A stretch of DNA of 64,000 bases from Agarophyton chilense (Eukaryota > Rhodophyta > Florideophyceae > Gracilariales > Gracilariaceae): positions 1,550,001-1,614,000 of the forward strand of contig JARGXX010000016.1 in assembly GCA_030374765.1 (NCBI GenBank), read 5' to 3'. Position 1 is the stretch's first letter, and each line of letters begins with the position of its first letter. Shown piece by piece: positions 29,192-39,468 of this stretch. The notes below the pieces were generated by a model. It did not search any database, was not told where the DNA came from, and saw only the letters and a program-made list of their open reading frames with translations. A program made the position numbers and the translations under genes.

Positions 29192-30879
29192 CCACCTGCC
29201 TTGGTGCGATACAATAAACTTCTATTTCTTGGAGTGCGGCCAAATGCGCAACAACACGCTTTCTCACCGTAAGCGCGTATTTTTTTCGCGCATCTTCCTC
29301 GCGGGCCAGTTTACCCAGCGATTCTCCTCTGCTTGTCTTGTGCGTTTTGCTATCACCCCCTGTTTTTCCTCTCGAGCACAAAGCACGCCCGTAAACGCCA
29401 AATTTGCGATGTCACTGTTTTTACCTAGATAGGAGAAACCTTGACCCAAAACTTGACGTCTCATCTCTCCTCAGACAGCATGGAAAAAGTTGTTCAGATA
29501 AAACCTTTGATGGCTCGTAATAAGCAGCAAGCTTGAAAATCTGATGGCGAACAAGCACTACGATGCCAACTCGACGGCAAAATGGATAGAGTTACAAACG
29601 AAATGCATCTCGACCAATATCTCAACAAGAACGCTTTCAAGCTTCTTTGATACAAATTACAGCGCGGCGTGCGAAAAATCTACGCAATTGTATTTGAAAG
29701 AGGCAACAACTTCGTGTACTTTAGCAAAAACGAAGCCATTTTTTTGCTCAGGCGCAAGATAACGCATTACATATGGCGTTTTGAGGGCACTCAGTTTGTA
29801 GAGTTGATTATTTCCGATTGGGCCTTACGAAGGACCTGGCTGACAATCAAGATCATGATATGAGAACTGAGAATAGCGATTGGATCATTGAGAAGGTGTG
29901 GAGGTGGATAGGAGGTCATGAAGAGATAAAATACCAATTGTATGCTCCTGGAGTACGTTACAAACGTACTGTGCTGCATTGATATGCAATCATTTCGCAT
30001 GGAGTACAGTTAGGCGATCGAAAGTGGTTCTTCGGTAAGTATGGTGACAGATGGTGCAAAAGAAGTGAGGGAAAACGTTCATTGGGGAGATATGGACCGG
30101 TATGAAGCGATCAAGAGCATGTTAGCTTCTTGCAGCGCCAGGTCAGGTCAAAGACTCATTGTGCTTCTACCAGAAGCCCGCACGCCTTCGTTTCGTTTCC
30201 GAAGTTTCTATTTCCGCCATACGTCCGTGCTGTTTGGCTAAGAAACGTTTCTGTGCCACGACGCTTCGTGTAGTGCTGCTTTTGTTGTCACCACCGGGTC
30301 TGAGAAGGCTTTTGAATGTTCGGCGTATCTTCTCGATCGCGTTAGGAAAAACGCGGACGATAACGAGATATATTCTAACGCCGCTGCAAGTCTTGGATAT
30401 GGGGAAGTGAGTGAGCTTTAACTACGGAACCGGAAGGCGCGAAGGAAGGTCCGGGGAAAGTTCCGGGACCTCGAAGATATTCAGAGGTTCTTGAGGGAAA
30501 AGACCCGTGTTGCGAGCTTCAATTGCCTTCGCGATGGGACTGGACACCGAGAGAAAAACTTCGATTTGGATAAATTCGTCCATAGCGGAAAAGTCTTCTT
30601 TTCAAGTCTTCAGGTGATTGACGGATACCTTCATGCAATTTTCATAGATAAGGAGCGCAACATGATAATTTATGCAGTGGAGAAGTATCAAATGGATTTC
30701 ACGCAGGCTGCCCTCGAGTTTAGTGTTAGATCAGATTATTCTTTCAATCACATTGTGGACTGTCGCGTAGTGCGCTTGTTCCCAGAGAGGAAGGACGGGA
30801 AGCGCGCTAGTCGCGGGAAGAAACTTCGTCACCAAGAAGGATTCTCAAACAGAATTTGAAAGCTTTTTTATACAAGATC
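29192..30879 (+). other. Copia-2 region between pol and 3' LTR, with plus-strand open frames
   Basis: About 1.7 kb that Copia elements normally lack. No minus-strand gene is recognised. On the plus strand one frame is open at 29669-29863, 30041-30241 and 30491-30859. The last segment encodes 122 residues (VIDGYLHAIFIDKERNMIIY in its middle, ending in a basic tail). I recognise no family. It may be a decayed opposite-strand gene, captured sequence, or chance. Confidence 0.35.
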
Positions 30880-31338
30880 TTAAGTCTTAGAGTACCATGC
30901 CCCAAGGTGGTGGCCCATAGTAGATATGATCTCTTTGCTGATTATTCCTTGAACCATAGCTTGGTTCAATTGAGTTAATGATTGATGCTTGCCCTTTGTC
31001 AACGCATCGGCTAAGTTCAAACTTCCTGCTATCCAACGCATGGAGGATATATATCCAAGCTTCGAAGGAATCAAGTAGGCGCGATCGATAGTCTCGGCAT
31101 TCGTGAAGGATTGTGATCGTTGAGTACAAAGCAAGTGATTCGAAGTATAGAACGAGTGAATCAAAACCCGATGCAAGAACTTACATGCATTCACTAAGCA
31201 GTATGGACCTATCTGCAGATTATGCTGCCACCAGAATCTCGGAACCAATTGAACAAATATATATGCCTCCTTGCTGCCCGCTGTGCCAATCGACGGTGTG
31301 GTTCGAAATGTCCTCACCATGGGAGAATTCGATGCCAC
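30880..31338 (-). pseudogene. Copia-2 RNase H
   Basis: The minus-strand frame ends the Copia polyprotein with the typical ISSMRWIAGSLNLADALTK segment. Earlier residues (NAETIDRAYL and around) fit the third acidic site. The first acidic block is not clear, and there is a frame change to the reverse transcriptase part. The TAA-type end lies about 1.7 kb from the 3' LTR. Confidence 0.75.
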
Positions 31339-31351
31339 TGGCGTAGCCGGT

Positions 31352-32594
31352 TTAACCGTAGGATGACTTTCCAGATCTGTCGTCAGACAAGGTCACTATG
31401 TGGCAAGCGGTTATGGTATCCGATAACATTGGGGGTCTCGGAGCCATGTACTTTAAGACCGGACAGAGCTTTCGGACAATGTTGAGGATATGTTTTTCCT
31501 GCAAGTGGTGCATAACGCGCACCTTCGAGACCAACTGTTGCATAAAGCTAGCGGCATACGCGGCTTCAGACGATACACAATGACCATGGTAGGATAGTTT
31601 TCCAGCAAGAGCCTGGATTGCTGAGACTTCTTGTTGGGTGCATAGATCCCCAGAATGCTTTCTCTTATCCCTCGAGATCGGAATGGGGTCAAGCTTTTCC
31701 ATAATCTCTGCCAGGGAGAGCTCGATAGGGAAGTCTTCTTATTGCCGAATCCAAAGGCGGCCGAATATAAACTCGTTCTTGAATGGTGTTCTGCCAACCT
31801 TGAGGCGAGCTGAGAGCGCTATGGAGAAATCATTTCTCTCACTCTTTGATCCGGCAAGGAGAAGATCGTCCACCAATTGAGACAGGGGTAGATGTATACG
31901 CCTGCGATCGTCAGACAATATGAACATCTGTGGCACATCAGAGCCAGTACGCAATCCGTAGTCTCGCATCTATGTCTCGATGCACAGATACCAAAGACGC
32001 CCCGGATTCTACGAGGTTATACGCAGGCTTGAGTAGCTTCCATGCTTTATCAACGAACTGTGTCCATCCCTTTGGAGGCCTCATGTATATATCTCATTTG
32101 AGATCACCTGATTGCAATTATGCTCCAAAGAAGTTCATGCTTCTCGGGGTGAAGTGTAGCAAAGCTGCCCAGGAACTGAGCCGTAAAGGAGTCATATCGA
32201 ATGTTATCTTTTTGGGTATCCTGATTTCCTTAAAGTACCAGACGGTATTTGAGCTTAAGCCTACCACTCTCTCCATCAAACTTCATCATGAAGAAGTGAT
32301 GGGAGCAGATAATATTTGCATTATCAGGAGCCCTTTGATGGAAATCGGCTTGTAGGCCTCGGATTCAGAGTAGTTTCTCTTTTCCGCTTCGATGGCCTTG
32401 TCGATTATACATCGCGGGGAAAACTGAAGCTTAGCTTCTGTAGCGGGTTGGTCTCCAATGACCTTCTTGCTCTGCTTCAGAATTATTCGCTCTGAAGACA
32501 ATATATTTTGGCCTTTGATGGGGAACCTAAGCGAGGTGTCACCAACACCCCTGCCGAGTTGAGGAATTCCGACGTCGACTAAGGGTGCATTCAC
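31352..32594 (-). pseudogene. Copia-2 reverse transcriptase
   Basis: Several minus-strand frames together show the enzyme: an N-terminal part with EAEKRNYSESEAYKPISIKG (32286-32594), the YVDD region as LPLSQLVDDLLLAGSKSERN (31739-31969), and the connection AIQALAGKLSYHGHCVSSEA (31352-31702). Frames change at least twice and the part between 32000 and 32280 is badly decayed. Confidence 0.8.
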
Positions 32595-33059
32595 AGCCTT
32601 TTAGTCTTCAGGGTGCGCAAAGAAGGATGAAAAGAACGGATGCAGATACCATAAGATTGGTTCGACCGAAATATTTTGGTCGAAATTCAAAAGGTCTTGT
32701 ATGTTCAGTGTTCAGCACAGGAACATCTGTTACCTCTTCATCTAGGCGAGGCGGTAGAGAAGAGCAATCGGCATTATTTTGTTCTCCGCGGACTGGAATG
32801 GGTTCTTCTTTGGCCGTAGTTTCCGGAAAAGACGAGTATCCAAGCTCCTGTTTGTCCAGTTCCTATAGACGGGATGAGCGCGAGACTATCCTTATGCCCT
32901 CGTAGGAGATCTGATGTTTCGCTACCTGGATATTTTTATTCGGATAGACCGACACTATATGTTCATTAGTAGTGACCACAAATGCTTTGTCCAAGGCACC
33001 ATGTTTTCCAACCCTCTTGAAGTCATATACCAGAGTGGTTGGTTTTAGAAGGTGTTGTA

Positions 33060-33894
33060 CTAAAGGATATGATCGCTTGATACGCAGTGGGTGTGCACGG
33101 CACGCCTGGAACCTTGTTTGGGGTAGGAAGCGAGGAGCTTCTCTGGTAGCATCTGTTTGGGTAACCCAGACACAGAAGGAGTGTAGCTGTGAACAAGCTC
33201 AAAGATGCTGACTGACTTGTTACTACACAGCAAGTTCTTCAGAAATGTGGCTTTTGAGACGATCTTAATTTCTGTGCGATAAACTTGACGAGTTTCTCTT
33301 AGATGGGGTTCATCGAGAAGTAGCATTTGGAAAAAAATCTGGATGGTTTCGTTGCGTAATTCGTTGCTTCCAATTTTGTTATGGCGTCGATCAGGGCGCG
33401 GTTCAATCAATATCTGATTCTCGGCACACATTCGCTGAATGGAGTCGTTGTTGAACTCTGGATCTCCTGATAACTTTGACGGAGGCCCAAAGACATCAAA
33501 CCAATGAACGAAATTCATGCGAGCGGTACCGTTCATTTCTCTTAAAGTCATCAAGACAGTGACGGACAGTCCGTCGGATACATCCTTCATATGCAGAACG
33601 AGATTTTCTAAGCTCGCGAATGAACAGGAAGTGGACTTGAAGGGGCTCATGGAACTCATAAAGTATCCTATTGAGTGATATCTTCAGAGAATGAAATGAT
33701 CGGCAAGACCTTTTGAACGAAGTGCAAGAATTGTGGGCTTGTTCCAGCTCACCGGCAAGAGTTCCATTGAGTATCCCGGCCCGACTGCAAAGCTTTTTCA
33801 TGTCCTTGATGGAGATGTAGGATTGACAGTGAAGATTTGTGGCGAAGCGGCGGGCATTTGTTGGCCCCGTATCTTCTCTGTCCGGTTGTGGCAA
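33060..33894 (-). pseudogene. Copia-2 integrase
   Basis: The zinc region (about 33720-33890) has paired Cys after a His-rich start. The core includes SDGLSVT-like residues around the first Asp and WFDVFGPPSKLSGDPEFNN for the second Asp, with IEPRPDRRHNKIG after it. There is a frame overlap at 33496-33659 between the two open parts. The C-terminal half, to about 32700, is not recognisable. Confidence 0.75.
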
Positions 33895-34239
33895 TAGGTT
33901 GAGGATTTTTAGAGAGAAAGGAAGAATTAGAAAAGAAGAACGATTTCAAAAACATTTCTATCAAAGGTACGACGAATAAATTTGTTCGCCGGTCATTGTT
34001 TTCTCCAAGAACGTACGTTGACAGAACTGCGTCATCTTGGGAGATTCCCACAGAAACGGGCACTATGAGCGTGTTTTCCGAGCATATGAAGTTCGAACGT
34101 GACACTACGTCATTCCCCGGTAGCGGAACACTGCCGCCTTCAGAAATGTAGAACTTTATGTCTGCTTCCACATCGTTGAGTGTTTGATCTTCAATCTCCA
34201 AGTTCCGAATACCAATTTCTGATTCGAACATTCCAGACA

Positions 34240-34594
34240 AAAACCGTAATAGAAAGGCTCACAGTCCAGGTCTGCAAAAGGAAATGGGATCCCTATTGCA
34301 ATTGATAGGACCGCGGCGGACTGGATGCCTCACAATCTACGGCGAACATCAATGTCTACTATGGGTGTAGGATCTTTCGTTCTACTGTCCATATGAGAAG
34401 GCGCCATATAACAAGACTTATTAGCCTTGGTTGAACTTCGATGGGGCGGCGCCTGGCATAAAATCGGCGTTAGATCCACTCTTTCTCTCTCTAGAGGCAT
34501 AATTTCTCGGATGTCTTCCTCCACGACGAGGAGCTGTGGACCTATCATCTGAATCATTGCATTGGCGTTTGAGCTTTCTCTTCTTCGTCATAAA
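34240..34594 (-). pseudogene. Copia-2 protease region
   Basis: Between the gag zinc knuckle and the integrase, the minus strand has TPIVDIDVRR (34330-34370), which sits where the active-site Asp of a Copia protease would be, followed by a stop. The DxGA signature itself is not intact, so the call rests mostly on position. Confidence 0.45.
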
Positions 34595-35769
34595 TTAGGG
34601 ACTTGGGCAAAAGTCATTGGCCGCCATGTGCTTGGTATCACCACAAGCGAAACAGGAAGACAACTTTCCACCTTTCCCGGCGTTCACATCAGTGCGTTTC
34701 TTTTTCAAACTGCCCGGTTTAAAAGACATGGTTGATGCATTTCTCTTATTTCTCAAGCGAGATAGTATGCTCAGGCTGGATTGAGAAATTACGTATAGGG
34801 CAGTTTGAACTTTATGACCCACATTGTTCTCAAAGTTCTCTCTCATATTGTGAGAAGCTGAGATCAAAGCGGTAAAGGAGAGGTTCCGTATGACTGTAAC
34901 GGCGTCATCCAGGTTTGGACGGCATCTGCGTGAAGGTTGAAAGAGCTTGTTGATAGAGAAAGTTGGACAGGTCTTAAAGAGAGTGTTTTCAAAATGGCCT
35001 TTGAACTCTACGAATGCTTCATTGATCTTTCTCTCGGTTACCAATAGCTTTGATTTTTTCATATTGTGATCATCGCACCTCAAGATCTTTAGGTCAGGCT
35101 TCGGTAAAAATTAACGGAGGTTCTCAACAGACTCCTGAAACTTTTGCAAGATCAATTTGGTGCTGGGTATCCGCAGTCTGGCTTCCATTTCTCATGAGAG
35201 CTTCGGCAAGAGAAATAAGATGTAGTTTGGTATTGGTCAATGTCTCTTCACTCTAAGATGAATGGTTGAGTAACGTTATTGCCAGAACTTCTCCAATCCA
35301 AGACTAAGATTAGAGTCCGACATACATGAGATGATCGACAGCAAAACCGCGGAAACGTAAATCAAAGCTATCCAGAGGCTCATCCTTGCGCAGACGAAAG
35401 CTTTTTAGACTATAGATGGAATAAATTAGACGCGAAACAACAGCAGTTGGAGGATCGAATGCGAAAAATTCAACGATTTGGCATATCGTTTTCACTTAGT
35501 TTTCCTGGTTATAGTCAACAATTTCTTTTTCCCGGGCTTCGTCGACCACGGATTCCTGTGCTCTAGGTTAACATTAGCCATACAGCTGCAAAACAAGAGT
35601 TTCAAAGTTTGTTTGGTAACAACTATCGGTATCTTTTTTTCGCAGCAGTAGAAATCGTATCTACCCATCGACAAACGATGCGGCTCCGTTCTTGTATGTC
35701 CTTGGTAGTATCAAACTTTGGCGGGTCTGTCGAATTGAATGACATAACAGCTCCTGATGCTAGGTCCAT
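34595..35769 (-). pseudogene. Copia-2 gag
   Basis: The likely start is the ATG at 35767-35769, one base after the inferred 5' LTR end. The N-terminus reads MDLASGAVMSFNSTDPPKFD. A middle part has DSFDLRFRGFAVDHL (about 35330-35390), comparable to the LRNFESRFQ segment in Copia-1. The end (34595-35083) has a zinc knuckle CFACGDTKHMAANDFC, with CX2CX4H and a longer spacing to the last Cys. Stops and frame changes occur near 35090-35310 and 35490. Confidence 0.75.
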
Positions 35770-35770
35770 C

Positions 35771-35791
35771 ACTACTGTACGCCGCCGTACG
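35771..35791 (-). repeat. Inner fragment of Copia-2 5' LTR
   Basis: These 21 bp correspond to the first 21 bp of the left copy (28976-28996) with several changes, and end with the GTACG target of the Gypsy insertion. The rest of this LTR is at 45642-45833. Confidence 0.55.
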
Positions 35792-36507
35792 TGTAGCATC
35801 CGCTCTAACGGAGAAAGCAGACACCTGCGACAGCGTTCGGACTGCCGATGGGTCGCTTGCGGCGAAGGAGAAGGGGTGGTAGAGCTACAACACCAGCGAG
35901 ATGGAAGTGGGGTGCAAGGCCACTACTCGCCAGCGAGGGTGAACAGTGCAACTGTAAAACGTTGATGGGAAGTAGGTACGAGACAGCTCGTGAAGTGGTT
36001 GGGGGCTGACTATCTATTATAGCTCGTTCGGATCTCCGGTTAAGGAATCCTAAGCGCGGAACAGAATAGTCATGATGCCCATGTTGTCTCCTTTACTTGG
36101 AGTCGGCGCTCACCTCTGGTACACTATAAACTGTGTACCAGGGTGAGTGCCCAAATAAATATATAAATAATACCCAGTGGTCAGCCACTTAGCCCAACCA
36201 CTGTATGGGTATGGTCCCTAATGGACGTCTAGCTACAAAGGGTAGTAAAGCCCTCCACGTGGATCGCCACTACATGCGCCGTTGCCAATATGGCATTCCC
36301 CTAGAAAGGGTCGCAACTATGCGCGCGCCATGGTAAGCCACTCGACCCATGACGCCACGTGTTCCACTAAGACATTCTGCCTCTAGGCATCCTATGCGGG
36401 ATGTCGCTTCATATCACAATGCTAATGATAACACTCACACATGAGTTCCAACCGCCACTTCGCGAAAAACCAACCTATCGGATTCCCCGGCATAGTAGAA
36501 TACTACA
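35792..36507 (-). repeat. 3' LTR of Gypsy-1
   Basis: 716 bp, nearly identical to 44921-45636. The preceding 5 bp (35787-35791) are GTACG. Confidence 0.95.
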
Positions 36508-36675
36508 CACACCCCTCGTTAAGCGCGAACCATGGGGGACGCAAGAAGCGTTTATACGCAGTTGGATCGGTGTTCCTGGTACTAATCGTGATCACGAATT
36601 GCTCGCCGCCTGACCAACTTTTACAGTTCACAACAGCATTCTGTTCCTCACCGCTCTTCAGCTCGATCTCTCACG

Positions 36676-38358
36676 ATGGATCCGAACGCCGGGTGCAACC
36701 CGTTGCAGCCCTCCTCTGAGGATGTGCCTTCTGGGGCTCCGTCCAAAACTGCTGATTATGCGTCGCAGCCTACTGCTAAACTCGGTCCATACTGTTCGTT
36801 CCCCACACCATACACCGGATTCTGGTCGGTATCGTTACCTCAGCCAACCGTGGCTCCGATGCCGAACGCGGCTTACGTCACATCTGCGGATGTGATTCGA
36901 GCTCCCTCTTTTCGTGCTCAGCGGAGCTTCTCGCACCCTGTGGATTTCTATGGACGAGATCCTCTCGACAACGTTGAACTTTTCGCGCAAGCGCCCTGGT
37001 TTGATCCAGTTGCTATCCGCGATGACGCGTTGATACAACAGTATGTACACGGTGATTACTTCCCCGACGGTATTCCGGAACACGCGATTTATAGCGACGA
37101 CTGGGCGAGCCATATTGCTTTGCCAGACAACGCGATTGCGCGATATTTAACGGAAACCTTGTCCGAAGCCCGTACGCGGTTCATCAAGCTGATTGACCAG
37201 CGTCTTCACCGATTCATCAGTACTGTTCTCCTCCCGCAGGACTGGGAGCTAGATACCTGGAAAGCCCGTATCAACGGTGAAGGTTACACGTATATCGAGA
37301 CACTCGTTGAAGTCGATGTTAGCGGTTGGCGCGGTGTGCGCGGTGTACGTGATGCAGCTCTCTGCTTTCAGCAACCTCTTCTCCGTGCGGAGTTCCGCTT
37401 CCTTCGAAAGCGTGACATTCCCTATTGGGATTATCCCCGTTGGGAACGTCGTACTCGATCACGTTTGGGCTATTTGGTGCCGTATCAAATGATCGAGATT
37501 GACTGCATCCGGCGGAACGCGCGCTTCGGGCGCTACATCGGTATTCCGGAGCATTGGGCGGCGATCGAGATTCCTCTTGGTTGCCATGTGGAGCTCCCAC
37601 CGACGATCTTCTACATCGGGTCCGCGTTGGTTAACGACCCGTTCTCGGGATATTGGACGGTGGTTTATACCGAGTTTATTGCCAAGATGGCCGTCTTCCT
37701 CGTGTAGGATGCCTATGATACCTTTAGAGTTTGGTACATGTCGCCCACAGCGCGAAAGTATGCGAGAGAACTCGATCTTTCCCTTGTCCTGGGATCCCGT
37801 GTGAACCATGCCGACTTCCTCCATCTTGTGGATTTGATCGACAGTGTCGATTGGTCTGGAGTGCCATCTGATCAATCCGCTCGCGGAACCCGTACAAGAC
37901 ACCACCACCATTCTCCTGGACGAAGAGCAAGTGCTGGAGATTTCGTTTGGTACGACCCCTGGACGCGTCAGTTGATCACCTCCGAGCAGGCTCGCTTTCT
38001 TCGGAAGAACCCGCGTGACATGCCACTGAACCAGCTTACTGGATACGTGTACGATGCTACTCCATCCGAGAACGGAGAGGAACCGTATGAGGAAGAGCCA
38101 GGAGCTGAGGCTGAACTCGGTTACGAGGACGAGCCAGAGCTGGCAGGCGTAGCGACTTCCGTCGATCAATCCGCAGCGGCGGCAGTTGCTCAAAAGAACT
38201 TTCATGGGACTACCCAACAACCGAGTGTAGTGCCGGTCGAGGATCCAGGCTTGGATCCGCTGAGGCAGTTTCTCTTAGATGCGGGCTTTCCCGTGGACCA
38301 AATTGAGGGTGATCGCACACAGCTTCTTGCGAACCTGCGTGCTCGCACGTCTCTTTGA
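36676..38358 (+). CDS. Opposite-strand ORF in Gypsy-1, unknown function
   Basis: From ATG 36676 one plus-strand frame runs 561 codons to TGA 38356-38358, with a single TAG at 37705-37707. The first part (343 residues) is rich in Pro, Tyr, Trp, Asp and Arg, with segments such as ELFAQAPWFDPVAIRDD, WELDTWKARINGEGYTYIE and FLRKRDIPYWDYPRWERR; it looks folded rather than random. The second part (about 207 residues) has GDFVWYDPWTRQLITSEQAR and a strongly acidic stretch (GEEPYEEEPGAEAELGYEDE). No membrane span or known domain is seen, so it is not an obvious envelope-like protein. It starts 169 bp from the LTR and points away from it, so an antisense promoter in that LTR could drive it. The single stop suggests recent loss or readthrough. 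Confidence 0.6.
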
Positions 38359-38429
38359 TGATCCTAGAAAAGACTCCTAGTCAACACGCTTGCGGTGGTA
38401 TTTTGATACCAATAAAACCCCAGGGACTT

Positions 38430-38640
38430 CGTGTCTTCACGTTCCCTTCTTATCTTCTAGTCTTCATCTCTTCTCGCTTCTCGAGTTCTCAACCTCTTTT
38501 TCTCGGTTCTCGAGTTCTTCAATCCTTCTTCTCGCTTCTCGAGTTTCTCATAGGTGATAATCAGTAAATGTCGTTTGCTTTCGTGTCTTTACGTATCCCC
38601 TCATGATTTCTTGTTTTCTTCTCGCCTTTCGAGTTTTTAC
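38430..38640. repeat. Degenerate direct repeats with TTCTCG and CTCGAG units
   Basis: Units of about 25-30 bp built on TTCTCGCTTCTCGAGTT occur about three times at 38470-38550 and again at about 38615-38635. A CGTGTCTT(C/T)ACGT block precedes them at 38431 and 38585, so a stretch of about 60-150 bp was duplicated. They lie exactly between the converging plus-strand ORF and the minus-strand chromodomain frame, where transcripts from both strands would end. Confidence 0.6.
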
Positions 38641-38691
38641 TACCTTTGTAGCCCATACTTAGAAATGGGATGTGCCCATGAGCCCGACTAT

Positions 38692-39460
38692 TTAGGAGTC
38701 GATCTCCCTGGGGAGTGGTAATCGCATGCGTCGATGATATCGCACGAGCTGCGAAGGGGGGATATGAGCTATAGGTTCCCACGTATCCGCTTCCGGAGGA
38801 AAACCGTACCAACGGACTCGATACAGTAATTATGTAGTATCTTCATGCTCGCCATGTTCACATATGCGATCCATAACATATTCCTGGGCGTTTCCCAATG
38901 CTTTCGCTGTTGGCGCGAGACTCCTGTTAACAGGTTTGAAATGCCTTAGGGCTGACCCAAGCGTCTCTTTGTTAGCAGTCTCAGCGTCGCTAACCGTTCG
39001 CTCGTCGACTAGCTGTCGTTCTGCCCGCAGGGGCAGTGTACTCATTCCTTGAGAACCTTTCACAGATAAAGAGCTATCCTGTTTTCCAGGTTCCATAGAA
39101 GCGTACTTCTTGCTACTTCTCAATTCCATTCGTGGATGAACTTCCTTCGGTTTATCCGATTCTGACCGCTCTTGGGTGGACGATGGTGCTTGCACCACGA
39201 CAGGAGGCGATACCTCTTCTTCTTCCTGCCCACGAGGGATGGGAGCCGATATCGGCGGAACAGCGAGTGGCGCTTCACCTGACGGTTCAGCCCGAAGCGG
39301 CAACGGCGCGTTTTCGCGTGCATTCGTTTCCAAGTCCTTGGGGTCAAAGTCCAAAACATCTTTCCTGCTTTCAGGTTCCATTTCTGTACTTACGGATGTG
39401 CGCGTGCAACGGGGCATATCCCGATACTTCGAGAAGCGGTCGGTGATGACCAATAGGTAG
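38692..39460 (-). pseudogene. Gypsy-1 integrase C-terminal linker and chromodomain
   Basis: In the pol frame, LLVITDRFSKY of the integrase core is followed within 15 codons by an acidic, Pro-rich linker. Most of the catalytic core, including the second Asp and the Glu, is therefore deleted. At the end is a chromodomain: EYVMDRICEHGEHEDTT, then a TAA at 38830-38832, then LYRVRWYGFPPEADTWEP and HIPPSQLVRYHRR, ending at a TAA at 38692-38694. The aromatic and Trp-Glu-Pro positions match chromodomains of chromoviruses, which bind histone marks and steer integration to heterochromatin. The internal TAA falls in the loop between the first strand and the RVRW strand. Confidence 0.85.
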
Positions 39461-39468
39461 CGATAACC

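Noticed and set aside
37459-38220. Minus-strand open frame of 253 codons across the middle of Gypsy-1
   Set aside because: It is antisense to the longer plus-strand frame (561 codons, one stop), has no motif, starts and ends within it, and its composition looks like a shadow.
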